The notes beneath the pieces were generated by a model, which made no database searches, was not told the DNA's origin, and worked only from the letters and a program-made list of their open reading frames with translations. A DNA stretch of 64,000 nucleotides. Source: CBDCGS01 sp965216915 (lineage in GTDB: Bacteria > Pseudomonadota > Alphaproteobacteria > UBA828). The position numbers were made by a program, and so were the translations under genes. Below, piece after piece: positions 35,056 to 43,785 of this stretch. Location: positions 496,001 to 560,000 of the forward strand of contig CBDCGS010000010.1 in NCBI GenBank assembly GCA_965216915.1, read 5' to 3'. Position 1 is the first letter of the stretch. Each line of letters starts with the position of its first letter.

Positions 35056-36626
35056 TGACGCCGTTCGTGCGCGCCCGACGGTGACGACGCGCCGGCCGCC
35101 TCGCCGAGTGCCGCACGCATGATGTTCGCTTCGGTCAACCCGGGGTCGCTGAGCCGGGCGGCTTCGCGGCCCCGGTAGATCACCAGCACCTCGTCGCAGA
35201 GGTTGACGAGCTCGGCGATATCGGTCGAGTAGAAGAGCACCGCGCCGCCGGCGTTCGCATATCCGCGCACGAGCTGATAGATCTCGGCCTTGGTCCCGAC
35301 GTCCACCCCGCGCGTCGGGTCGTAGAGCAACAGGATGCGGCTCTCGGCGAGCAGCCACTTCGCGATGACGATTTTTTGCTGGTTGCCGCCGCTGAAGGCT
35401 TTGCAGGCCGTGTAGAGAGCGCGTTGATCGACCTGGACCATGTCTAGAACGCGGCTCACCGCTCCGCTTTCATCGGTGTCCCTGACGAGGCCCCCCTTCA
35501 CGTAGTTGGCAATGACCGGCAACGAGACGTTCTCTCGTCCCGTCATTTCGAGAAAGAGCGCCTCGGTCTTGCGCTCCTCCGGGACGAGGCTGATGCCGAT
35601 GTTCGCGAGAACCGCGTCGGACGGCGAGCGAAGCAACACCGGCTGCCCATTGACCTCAATCGTGCCACCGGAAAGCGGGGCCATCCCAAACAACGCGTGA
35701 AACAGCGCGCGCTGTCCCATCCCATTGAGGCCTGCGACACCATGGATGCGGCCGGGGAGCAAGTCGACCGACACGCCATCGAGCGTGCCATCGACCGCCA
35801 GATCGCGGGCCTGCAGAACGGGTGTCGACGCGGTATCGGCAACACCGGACGTCTTGTCGGGAAAGGTCGCCGCGAGCGAGCGGCCGATCACGAGTTCGAT
35901 CACTTTGTCGTCGGAGATCTCGTCGATCGCAAAGCTTCCGACGCTGGTCCCGTTGCGGAGGATCGTCATGCTGGTGCAGAACTGACGTACCTCCTGCATG
36001 CGGTGGGAGATGAAGACGATCGTGATGCCGGTAGCGCGGGCTTGCTCGATCAGCGCGCCAAGCCACTCGACGTCGGCGCCGGAAAGCGCGGACGTCGGTT
36101 CATCGAGGAGAAGGATGCGCGGCTCCCGATGCAGGGCACGGACGATCTCGATCCGCTGCCTGAGGGTCAGGTCGAGATCGCCCACCTCGCGACGCGGGTC
36201 GACGTCGTCAAGGCCATAGCGCGCGAGGACCGCGCGGACGATCTCCTCGCTCCGCCGCCGCCTGATCGTGCCCAGCGGCCCGGTCGGCTCGTACGGAAGC
36301 AGCATGTTTTGGGTCACCGTGAGCGTGCCAACCAGCGATATCTCTTGGAACGCCGTTTGAATGCCGAGCGCATGGGACTCGCGCGGGTCGCGGATCTGCA
36401 CCTTATCCGCGAAGATCTCGATGGTGCCTTGGTCCGGCCGGTTTAGTCCGCTCAGGATCTTGACGAGGGTCGATTTGCCGGCGCCGTTCTCGCCCAGCAG
36501 TGCGTGCACCTCACCCGACGCGATGGCGAGGCTGAGGTCGATCAGAGCGACCGTCGGTCCGAACGCCTTGCTCAGCGCGTCGATTCGCACCGCCGGCGCG
36601 GCATCGGAGCCCAAGGCGCTCTCCAT
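35052..36626 (-). CDS. Sugar-type ABC ATPase with two nucleotide-binding domains
   Basis: A 524-residue RbsA/MglA-like protein. Domain 1 has Walker A GENGAGKST and Walker B ILLLDEPTSAL but a poor signature (LDLTLRQRIEI). Domain 2 has a good signature (FSGGNQQKIVIAKWL) but a degenerate Walker A (GLNGMGQRA) and LLLYDPTRG where LDEPTRG is usual. So one composite site appears active (A and B from domain 1, signature from domain 2) and the other not. It lies 94 bases after the binding-protein gene. Confidence 0.92.
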   Translation of the reverse strand: MESALGSDAAPAVRIDALSKAFGPTVALIDLSLAIASGEVHALLGENGAGKSTLVKILSGLNRPDQGTIEIFADKVQIRDPRESHALGIQTAFQEISLVGTLTVTQNMLLPYEPTGPLGTIRRRRSEEIVRAVLARYGLDDVDPRREVGDLDLTLRQRIEIVRALHREPRILLLDEPTSALSGADVEWLGALIEQARATGITIVFISHRMQEVRQFCTSMTILRNGTSVGSFAIDEISDDKVIELVIGRSLAATFPDKTSGVADTASTPVLQARDLAVDGTLDGVSVDLLPGRIHGVAGLNGMGQRALFHALFGMAPLSGGTIEVNGQPVLLRSPSDAVLANIGISLVPEERKTEALFLEMTGRENVSLPVIANYVKGGLVRDTDESGAVSRVLDMVQVDQRALYTACKAFSGGNQQKIVIAKWLLAESRILLLYDPTRGVDVGTKAEIYQLVRGYANAGGAVLFYSTDIAELVNLCDEVLVIYRGREAARLSDPGLTEANIMRAALGEAAGASSPSGAHERRQ

Positions 36627-36651
36627 CCCGGGCTAGCAAGCGCACGGCGAA

Positions 36652-36679
36652 GGGGCGCGAAGCTCGGTCTCCGCGCCCC
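36652..36679. other. Inverted repeat between binding-protein and ATPase genes
   Basis: GGGGCGCG/CGCGCCCC, an 8-base stem with a 12-base loop. It has no T-run on the 3' side of the minus strand, so it more likely protects the binding-protein part of the mRNA than terminates it. Confidence 0.5.
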
Positions 36680-36720
36680 GAAAAATAATCGATCCCCCTC
36701 CGATAACCGGCGATGCCGGC

Positions 36721-37842
36721 TTACTGACCTTCGGGAACCGTGCCGTTCAGCGCGGAATAGACATCGAGCTCGGGCACGGATTTGTGCCAGACATCGATGA
36801 AGTAGTTCGACGGCGCGACACTGAGGGGCACCGCGTTGCAGGCCCAGTCCTTCGCTTGCAGCTCGGCCAGGTCGGCTTTTTCGCAGAGCACCGTCTCGCC
36901 CGGGGTCACGAGCGGCATCGGGATCTCGGTGACCCGTGTGATATCGGTTCCGTCATGCTGTTGGACGCCGAGCTTGAAGGCGAGGGGGGCCGCCCAGGGC
37001 GGCGAGCCCATGGAGGCGCTGCGCAAGGAATAGGCGGCCTCCGTCGCACCGGGCGCGAGCTGCGCGACCCGATGTCCGTTGGTCCCGTTGCCTGCGCAAG
37101 GCTTCAGTTGATCCTGTCTCCCGGCATCAACCTGCATTTGCGTGAAGACGAAGCAGCCGGTTTGCGTCCACAAACCGTCGATCTTGTCCCAGCCATGGGT
37201 CGCGACGATTTCGGTCAATTTCTGCTTTGCCGTCGCGTTGTTCCACATGCTCGGCGTGTCGGCGATGATGGTGATGCCCTCATACTCCGCGAAGACCGCT
37301 TTCGCCGCCGAGTTCCGCCGCAGGTCGACCATGTTTCCGGGGATGCCCCCCATGAACACGATGTTGCCCTTGCCGCCGAGCTCCTCGACCAGCCACTCCG
37401 CCGGCCCGGCACCGGCCCAATCCTGATTGATCCCGACATGATAGGCGCACGGCTCCGTGACCTGCGCGTCGAAGGTGATGAACACCACGCCCTGCTTGCA
37501 GGCATTGCGTATGGCGCGATTGAGCGCGGTCGGTGAGATCGCCCAAGCCACGATCACGTCGGCGCCCGCCTGCACCATGGCGTTGATTTGCTGAATTTGG
37601 GTTTGCGCGTTGCCGCGCGCGGACTGCACTTCGAGCTCGACGCGGTCCTTATAGGCCTTGGTCTTGGCGATGGCGCGCAACAGGTTGGTCGACGCGTCCA
37701 TCCATGTGTTGCCCTCGAATCCGAGGCTCGCATAGATCTTGAGTTTGTCGTCTGCGCGTGCGGTGCTGGCGGGCAAGATGCCCCCTGCGAGCAATGCGAT
37801 CGTTGCAGTGGCAAGTGCCAGGTACCGTAAGAACTTGGTCAT
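36721..37842 (-). CDS. ABC importer binding protein, sugar-type (type 1 periplasmic fold)
   Basis: A 373-residue periplasmic protein with a signal peptide (cleaved near ARADD). It has the RbsB-like pattern IYASLGFEGNTWMDA, QTQIQQINAMVQAGADVIV and VVFITFDAQV. Four Cys residues in the mature part (ACKQG, EPCAY, TGCFVF, KPCAG) may form disulfides, unusual for RbsB. It should feed the dual permease. The ligand is unknown; the C45-family enzyme just upstream hints at an acylated compound rather than a plain sugar. Confidence 0.88.
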   Translation of the reverse strand: MTKFLRYLALATATIALLAGGILPASTARADDKLKIYASLGFEGNTWMDASTNLLRAIAKTKAYKDRVELEVQSARGNAQTQIQQINAMVQAGADVIVAWAISPTALNRAIRNACKQGVVFITFDAQVTEPCAYHVGINQDWAGAGPAEWLVEELGGKGNIVFMGGIPGNMVDLRRNSAAKAVFAEYEGITIIADTPSMWNNATAKQKLTEIVATHGWDKIDGLWTQTGCFVFTQMQVDAGRQDQLKPCAGNGTNGHRVAQLAPGATEAAYSLRSASMGSPPWAAPLAFKLGVQQHDGTDITRVTEIPMPLVTPGETVLCEKADLAELQAKDWACNAVPLSVAPSNYFIDVWHKSVPELDVYSALNGTVPEGQ

Positions 37843-37906
37843 CTCGGCAGTCTCCCCTTGTTCGTCAGCCTCCGCCGGTCACCGCTTTGTCGCCGTTTCT
37901 TTCAGC

Positions 37907-38995
37907 TCACGCGGCGAGCGTCACCTCTTGGTATCGATTCTGGCAAGGCTGGCCGTCAGTCACGCTCATCTTCTTCTGGCTCAACGAGATGAGCAGTGAG
38001 TTCCGTGTTTCGAGCTGCATGGTCTCCGGCTCGTCCTCGTCCACATGCGCGCAGATCGAGTGCGGATGGGAGAAGTGGTCCGCCATGACGCTGCGGATCG
38101 ACACGTCGTCGAGCTGCTGGCTTTGTCGGAAAATCCGCTCAAGCCGCACATTGCGATAAAGCGTGTTGGGCCAGATCTGGACCACCTCGGATTCGATGTC
38201 GAGCTCGCAGAAGTGGTTCGAATGGGTCAACACGCCATCCTGCGGAAACAGGAAGCCCGCGCGATCGGGGCCGGCCTCGATATCGATCGCCTCGCCGTCG
38301 GCATGCCCGATGATGAAGTTCATGGAGACCGACCGATTGCTGCCGCAGATCGCCTGGATGCCGGCGTGCATGTTGGGCGCGTTGAGCACGTCGCGCACGC
38401 GCATGCGGAACGGCCGCTCATAGTCGTGCGTGCCATCCTCGGCCGACATCAGCGCATTGATGACGACGCCGATCCCGGCATCGTTGACGCCCTGCATGCC
38501 GCCGACTGTTCCCGTCTCGCCGTGGCAGATGAAGTCCGTTCCCTCGTCGCGGGTCGTGCGGGCGATCATGGTCTTGACACCGGGGATCCAATCCCAGTTC
38601 TGGCCGATCACCGTGTCTCCGGTTTTCGTTTTCTCCGGCAGCAGCGCAAAGGAGGTGCAGCCGTCGAGCGCGCCGCTCGGCGTTTGCGTGCCTTCTTTCT
38701 TGAACATGCTGATGATGAGCTCGTAGCGCACGTTCAACATGGTGATCTCGGCGAGCGGGCGCCCCGAGCCTTCGGCAACGCCCCTCATTTCGGCGGTGAA
38801 CTCCGGGTCGAACCCGTCGAGCACGCCAATCCACTTCGCCGATTCGGCCAGCACCTTGTCCGGCGGGTGTCCGAGTTTCCGGAAGCGCTCGAGATAGACG
38901 TCGATGTTGTGACCGATATCCGCGCGCAGGTCCGCGCCGTGTGACCGGCCGCGCTCGGCAGGGGTGCCGCCGAGGTCGAGTACGGGAATAGCCAT
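37907..38995 (-). CDS. C45-family acyltransferase/amidohydrolase (Ntn hydrolase)
   Basis: A 362-residue protein related to acyl-CoA:6-aminopenicillanate acyltransferase, cytoplasmic (no signal). The N-terminal part has PAERGRSHG; GALDGCTSFALLP holds the Cys at which the precursor would cut itself to expose the nucleophile; NWDWIPG and TGTVGGMQGVNDAGIGVVIN are family segments. Such enzymes hydrolyse or transfer N-acyl groups. It leads the importer operon, 64 bases before the binding-protein gene, so it may act on the imported compound. Confidence 0.86.
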   Translation of the reverse strand: MAIPVLDLGGTPAERGRSHGADLRADIGHNIDVYLERFRKLGHPPDKVLAESAKWIGVLDGFDPEFTAEMRGVAEGSGRPLAEITMLNVRYELIISMFKKEGTQTPSGALDGCTSFALLPEKTKTGDTVIGQNWDWIPGVKTMIARTTRDEGTDFICHGETGTVGGMQGVNDAGIGVVINALMSAEDGTHDYERPFRMRVRDVLNAPNMHAGIQAICGSNRSVSMNFIIGHADGEAIDIEAGPDRAGFLFPQDGVLTHSNHFCELDIESEVVQIWPNTLYRNVRLERIFRQSQQLDDVSIRSVMADHFSHPHSICAHVDEDEPETMQLETRNSLLISLSQKKMSVTDGQPCQNRYQEVTLAA

Positions 38996-39136
38996 GGTCC
39001 ATCCTCGCGGTCATCAATGGCTTTGCCGTTCCCGGGCACCTTAGTGCAACCGGAGGCGACTCACAAACCTTCGCTTGGGTGGGACCCGGCCAGAGCCCTC
39101 AGCCCTCTGACCAAAATCACACACGCCCCGCCGCCG

Positions 39137-39622
39137 TCATTCGATTCCGCGGTCGCGGTTCAATTGCCGCTGATACTCTCGTTCGTCACGAGGCCAGGTG
39201 CTCTTGATGAACGCGAGGACCGACCAGATCTCGTGATTGCCGAGGACGCCTTCGAACGCCGGCATGCGGTACACGTAGTCGCCGGTATCGAACGCGCGCG
39301 GCCCGAACTTCGTGATGTTGAAGAGGAGCGCGTCGTCGTGATGCCACGTGTGCCCCGTCTGGTCGTGGGGTGGCGCGGGCCGCCCGCCTTCGGGAAGCTC
39401 TTTTTTCCAGTTTTCTTGACCTTCGAGGTTGGCGCCGTGGCACGAGGCGCAATGCGCCGCGTAGAGGCTCCGACCCAGTCGCACGGCGTCGGCGCGCGTG
39501 TCGTCGGCCCGCGTCAGCTCGCCAGCAGTGGCATTGCCCGCCATCACGACGCCCAGGATCAAAGCGAGCACGGCGAGCGCGGGTGGATGGGCGTGCCGCC
39601 CGGGTCGCAAAGCACCCAGCAT
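39137..39622 (-). CDS. Exported monohaem cytochrome c
   Basis: A 161-residue protein with an N-terminal hydrophobic export segment (near residues 14-33). The haem site is CASCH, and YRMPAFEGVLG supplies the probable axial Met. It has a His-rich loop (PHDQTGHTWHHDD). The class is the small soluble cytochromes found with copper proteins and dehydrogenases. It is a single gene here, and its redox partner cannot be inferred from context. Confidence 0.88.
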   Translation of the reverse strand: MLGALRPGRHAHPPALAVLALILGVVMAGNATAGELTRADDTRADAVRLGRSLYAAHCASCHGANLEGQENWKKELPEGGRPAPPHDQTGHTWHHDDALLFNITKFGPRAFDTGDYVYRMPAFEGVLGNHEIWSVLAFIKSTWPRDEREYQRQLNRDRGIE

Positions 39623-39899
39623 CGCGTGGCCATCATCCTCCGCCGCTACTCGATCCCATTGGCGCGCTGAACGGCGCGAACGAACCGAACGATATCGGTG
39701 AACGCCTCGCCCGTCACGCCGGACGCGGGCGGTATGCGACCTCGACTACATCGCGGTGACGTTCGTCGGGCTCTAGCCTAGGGCTGAGGGGGCGCTCGCT
39801 CGACGACGCGGTGTCAGCCGGTGCCCAATCATCGGAGCATCCGTCGCCGGTCGTCGTGAGACGTTCCACGTCATCCGCGCCGTGCACCAGGCGGGCCGA

Positions 39900-40385
39900 T
39901 CACGCGCCAGCGCAGTGAGGGCAAAGGCCAGCCACTTCGACGACGGGGCTCTGCAGCGAGAACCCGACCTCACGCGCGGCGAGCGAGAGCGTTTGATCGA
40001 TCGTTTCGCTCGCCACCTCGGCGATTGCGTCACACCGCCCACAAATAAAGAACTGTGTGCCGTGTGTTTCGCCGGGATGGACACAAGCGACGTACGCGTT
40101 CCGCGTGTGCAGCTTGTGCACCAACCCGAGCTCCGCCAGGAAGTTCAAGCTGCGGTAGACCACCGAGGACGCCCGCTTGCGCCCCTCCCAGTCCATGCGG
40201 TCCATAATGTCGTAGGCGCCGAGTGCCGAGGGCGCACGCAGCAAGATCTCGAGAATCTGCCGTCGATCGCTCGTCAGCTTTCGGCCGTGGCGTGCGCAGA
40301 CCGTCTCGCCCGCGCGGAGGCCGTCATCGACGCAGCGGCCGTGATCATGATCGGGATGTGGAAAACCGGTGCCATGTAATTTCAT
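39900..40385 (-). CDS. zur: Zinc uptake regulator, Fur family
   Basis: A 161-residue Fur-family repressor. An N-terminal His/Asp segment (GTGFPHPDHDHGRC) precedes a winged helix (LTSDRRQILEILL to SSVVYRSLNFL). The dimer part has FICGRCDAIAEV and GLCPHCAGA, two CxxC pairs for structural zinc. It is divergent from znuA, with the same palindrome on each side of the promoter region, which makes a zinc role more likely than iron. Confidence 0.9.
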   Translation of the reverse strand: MKLHGTGFPHPDHDHGRCVDDGLRAGETVCARHGRKLTSDRRQILEILLRAPSALGAYDIMDRMDWEGRKRASSVVYRSLNFLAELGLVHKLHTRNAYVACVHPGETHGTQFFICGRCDAIAEVASETIDQTLSLAAREVGFSLQSPVVEVAGLCPHCAGA

Positions 40386-40403
40386 GTCGGGTAGTCCAAA
40401 TTT

Positions 40404-40413
40404 TGTTGCAACA
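40404..40413. promoter_or_regulatory. Probable Zur box before zur
   Basis: TGTTGCAACA, a perfect 10-base palindrome, 19 bases upstream of the zur start. The same sequence recurs before znuA and before the outer-membrane gene. Confidence 0.7.
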
Positions 40414-40474
40414 GTGCGCTCTTCTGGTTATGGAATCAAGCTGTTGCGGGGGAGATGCGCATGAAAATTTGGTG

Positions 40475-40484
40475 TGTTGCAACA
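40475..40484. promoter_or_regulatory. Probable Zur box before znuA
   Basis: Second copy of TGTTGCAACA, 24 bases before the znuA ATG. A half-site (CTGTTGCGGG) lies at 40441. Confidence 0.7.
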
Positions 40485-40507
40485 GCGCGATCCGGAGGCT
40501 CGTGTCG

Positions 40508-41506
40508 ATGAAGGCGTTCAGCCTAGCCCTCGCGATGGTCTTCGGTCTGGCAGCCGTCGCTCAAGCCCAGCCGAACGTCGTCACGGTGATCGTGCCGGTG
40601 CATTCGCTGGTCGCCAATGTCATGGAAGGCGTTGGGGAGCCGGCTCTTCTGATCGAGGGCGCCGCCTCGCCGCATGCCTATGAGCTCGCGCCCTCGGAAG
40701 CCGCCGCCCTGGAATCGGCGGAGCGTATTTTCTGGATCGGCCCTGAAATCGAGACGTTTCTGGTTCGCGTGATGCGCAACCTGGATGACGACGTCTCGGT
40801 CCCGCTGATAACCCGGAGCGGTGTGGCGCTCCTCCCGCTCCGCGAAGCCGGCGCGTTCGAAGCGCACGCCCACGCCGACCATGACGAACACGGCCACGTC
40901 GACCATGACGAGGACGGCCATGCCGGCCACGATGGAGACGGTCACGATGGAGACGGTCACGATGAGGACGCCCACGGCGAGCGCGAAGAGGTCAACGCCC
41001 ACATCTGGCTCGATCCCGGCATCGCCATGCGCCTGGTCGAGGTCATCGCCGCGGAGCTCGGCGCAATCGATCCTGCCAACGCGGACCGCTACAACGCGAA
41101 TGCACACGAGACGATCCAGCGCCTCCAGGCTCTCGACGCAGAGCTGGCAGCACGTCTCGCGCCGGTCCGCGACGTGCCCTATGTCGTTTTCCACGATGCG
41201 TACGCATATTTCGAAGCGCGATACGGCCTGCGTGTCGTTGGCTCCATCACGCTGAACGCGGATCGCGCGCCGGGCGCCCGACGGCTCTATGAGGTCCGCA
41301 ACAAGATCGTCGACACGGACGCGGCCTGCGTCTTTGCCGAGCCGCAGTTCAAACCCGGCCTGGTCGCGACGGTGGTCGAGGGGACGGGCGCGCGGGCGGG
41401 CGTGCTCGATCCACTCGGCGCCTTTCTAACGCCCGGGCCGGATGCCTATTTCATCTTGCTCGAAAACCTCGCGGAAGCGCTTCGAGACTGCCTGCGCCAG
41501 CAGTGA
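40508..41506 (+). CDS. znuA: Zinc ABC importer binding protein ZnuA
   Basis: A 332-residue cluster A-I binding protein with a signal peptide (cleaved near AQAQ). The site histidines are visible: H56 in ASPHAYE, H165 in NAHIWLDP and the His of VFHDAYAYF. Between them, residues 118-157, lies the His/Asp-rich loop of zinc-type members, built in part of 15-base tandem repeats (GHDGDGHDGDGHDED). The ATG at 40508 has GGAGG 11 bases ahead. No znuB or znuC is near. Confidence 0.93.
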   Translation: MKAFSLALAMVFGLAAVAQAQPNVVTVIVPVHSLVANVMEGVGEPALLIEGAASPHAYELAPSEAAALESAERIFWIGPEIETFLVRVMRNLDDDVSVPLITRSGVALLPLREAGAFEAHAHADHDEHGHVDHDEDGHAGHDGDGHDGDGHDEDAHGEREEVNAHIWLDPGIAMRLVEVIAAELGAIDPANADRYNANAHETIQRLQALDAELAARLAPVRDVPYVVFHDAYAYFEARYGLRVVGSITLNADRAPGARRLYEVRNKIVDTDAACVFAEPQFKPGLVATVVEGTGARAGVLDPLGAFLTPGPDAYFILLENLAEALRDCLRQQ

Positions 41507-41578
41507 GGAAAACAACCGACACGGCGGCTGCCAGGCGCGCCGAGACCGGAGCGGAGGAACCCTCAAGAACTGACCCAG

Positions 41579-41602
41579 CGCGAGCCGCTCGCGATTTTTT
41601 TT
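41579..41602 (+). terminator. Intrinsic terminator after znuA
   Basis: CGCGAG/CTCGCG with a 3-base loop, followed by A and eight T, 73 bases past the znuA stop. The next gene begins 40 bases later with its own Zur box, so it is a separate unit. Confidence 0.85.
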
Positions 41603-41618
41603 GGTTCACAAAATGCAC

Positions 41619-41628
41619 TGTTGCAACA
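41619..41628. promoter_or_regulatory. Probable Zur box before the outer-membrane protein gene
   Basis: Third copy of TGTTGCAACA, 14 bases before the ATG at 41642. Its place before an outer-membrane gene suggests that gene is part of the zinc regulon. Confidence 0.7.
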
Positions 41629-41641
41629 CTGGGAGAATGTC

Positions 41642-43086
41642 ATGATCCGGATCGTCCGAAGTTTCGTTCTACTGCTGATCGTCTCGTCTAGCGCCGTAGT
41701 TGTTGGCGGCGCGCACGCCGGCGACACGGACCGCGAGATCGCCGTTCTGCGTGCGACGATCGAAGATCTGCTGGACCGCGACGAGGCGCGCGAGGCGGAG
41801 TTGCGGAACCTTCGAAAGGAGGTCTCCCGTCTCAAGGGTGAGGAGGTCTCGGTGGATCCGTCACACGACGCGCATGGCCACGCCGCGCATCATGATCAAG
41901 GGGCCGGCGAGGACCTCTATCGCGCCCGCGTCGGCGACGCGACACTGCGCTTCAGCGCGCTCTCGATCGATACCGCGCTCGCCGCCGGCTACGCCACCGA
42001 ACCAACGCAAGAAGAAATCGCGACGCTCCAAGGCGGTGGCCACGACCCGATCCAAAACGGCTTCACCGTGCGCACCGTGGATGTCGGCTTGATCGGCGGG
42101 CTCGACCCCTATTTCGATGCCGAGACACACATCGCGTTCCTGCTCGACGCGGAGGGCGAGACCCGGGTCGAACTCGAGGAAGCCTTCCTGCGCACGACCT
42201 CGCTCCCCGGCGGATTCGAGATCGAGGCTGGGCACATGTTCACCGAGTTCGGCGCATTCAATCCGCTTCACGTGCATGATTGGGTCTGGCTCGATCAACC
42301 GGTCATCGCGACCCGCCTGCTGGGTCCGGATGGCGCACGCGCACCGGGCGTGCGCATCGGCTGGCTCGTGCCCGGCACGGAGCGGACGCGGCTGCACTTC
42401 GGCCTGCAGAACGCGACCGGCGAGACGATGGTCAGCTTCCTGGCGAATGACGAGTTCTACGAGGAGCGGCCGATTGGCGGCATGACTTTCGCGAGCGCGA
42501 GCTCGACGAGCCGCATGAGCTGGTATATCTCGGCAGGCTCGAAACCGACGCGGGTGGGGCAGGACACGACGTGAAAGCCGGCGCCTCGGTTTTGTTTGGA
42601 CCAAATGCCAGCGGGTCCGACGGCCACACGCTGATCGCTGGCGCCGACTTGGGTGTGTCCCTTCCGCTTTCATCGATGACCGACCTCACCTGGATCACCG
42701 AGTTCATGTACCGCAACTTCCATGCGGACAACCTCGCCGACGGCACGCCTGTCGACGATCTCGAGGATTACGGCTTCTACTCGTGGGTGCTCCTAGGCCT
42801 GAGCGAGACGCTCTCAGGCGGCGTCCGCGTTGAGTACGTATCAGGCGACGGCGAAAGCATCGGTGACTTCGCGGGGCGGCACGAAGATCCTTTCCGCGAC
42901 GATCGCGTCCGCATTTCTCCATTGTTGGCATGGGCCTTCGCGCCCTCCGGCAGCCTGACCCTGCAATACAATTATGACGATGCCGATCACCTCGGTCTGG
43001 CTGACGGGGAGGGTGATGCTCATGCAGTCTGGCTGGGGCTGAACTGGAACATCTCCGCGGGGCGTGCGGCTCACGCACATCACTAG
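41642..43086 (+). pseudogene. Zinc-linked outer-membrane channel-like protein, frameshifted
   Basis: About 481 codons in two frames. The first (to 42574) has a signal peptide (cleaved near AHAGD), a coiled coil (REIAVLRATIEDLL to LRKEVSRLKGEE), a His segment (DAHGHAAHHDQG) and barrel strands. Reading shifts near 42488-42500: a one-base deletion in a GCGAGCGCGAG tract joins GGMTFA to RELDEPHELVYLGRLE and the second part (to 43086), which has more strands and ends in AGRAAHAHH. The barrel with a coiled coil and His-rich ends, next to zur and znuA, points to passage or capture of zinc. It may be intact if the base is a sequence error. Confidence 0.72.
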
Positions 43087-43216
43087 CACCCGACGTCGAC
43101 CTCTGGATCGGTGTTGAGGGAGACGCGTTCTCCCGGAAACGCTGCGGGCGCGGACGCTCGGACGCAAGACTCTCCATTGACCGGGCGTCGGCTTCCTGCA
43201 CAACCGCCGATGGTGT

Positions 43217-43741
43217 ATGGAAGCGCCCCAAGCGTCGAACATCGTCTCGGTGGTAGGTGTGCGCAAACCGCGATCCCGATCACGTGGCTCAATCGGGTCA
43301 AGCGTTGAGTTTGTTTACGTCAACCAGGACGGGTCCGTCAGAGAGCCGTCACCGGCAGAGCAGGCATATCTTTCCGACGAATTCTCGGGCGGCGATAGCG
43401 GACGCCCTTACGTCAAAGAACGCTATGAAAGCCGCGATGGGTGGGGGAGCCTCTCCGGCTTCATCGAGCGCCGCAACGTCCCGGCAGACATCGCGGTTTC
43501 GCCGGTCCATCCAGATTTTGACGCCCGCGAGGCCGAACTGGGCTTTGACCCATTGGACCCCCACCGTGCCGCCGGGGACATCATCGAAACCCGCGCCGAC
43601 GGATCGACCTCGTGCACGCCGAACCCGCAGATTTCCGGCGCCAGGCGTTTCGCGTTGATGCGCGATTGGCATCTCGCCCACCAGCGCGCGCGCGAGCGGT
43701 TGGCGATGGTGCACCACACGAGCGACGAACAGGGCGCCTGA
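43217..43741 (+). CDS. Conserved small protein of unknown function
   Basis: A 174-residue soluble protein with no signal peptide. The middle VEFVYVNQDGSVREPSPAEQAYLSDEF, then SGRPYVKERYESRDGWGSLSGFIERRNVP, has even, protein-like composition and recalls conserved hypotheticals of alphaproteobacteria. Start ATG 43217 is the first available. It stands between convergent neighbours. No enzyme or binding motif can be named. Confidence 0.55.
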   Translation: MEAPQASNIVSVVGVRKPRSRSRGSIGSSVEFVYVNQDGSVREPSPAEQAYLSDEFSGGDSGRPYVKERYESRDGWGSLSGFIERRNVPADIAVSPVHPDFDAREAELGFDPLDPHRAAGDIIETRADGSTSCTPNPQISGARRFALMRDWHLAHQRARERLAMVHHTSDEQGA

Positions 43742-43785
43742 CGCCGCGGGCCCCATCGCGGACATGACTTGCGCGCCGCCGCGAC

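Noticed and set aside
33370..35058. A 562-codon open frame on the plus strand
   Set aside because: Antisense to the dual permease and rich in charged residues without any family pattern.
39773..40084. Open frame overlapping zur on the same strand in another frame
   Set aside because: Zur is clear in its own frame; this one has no family features.
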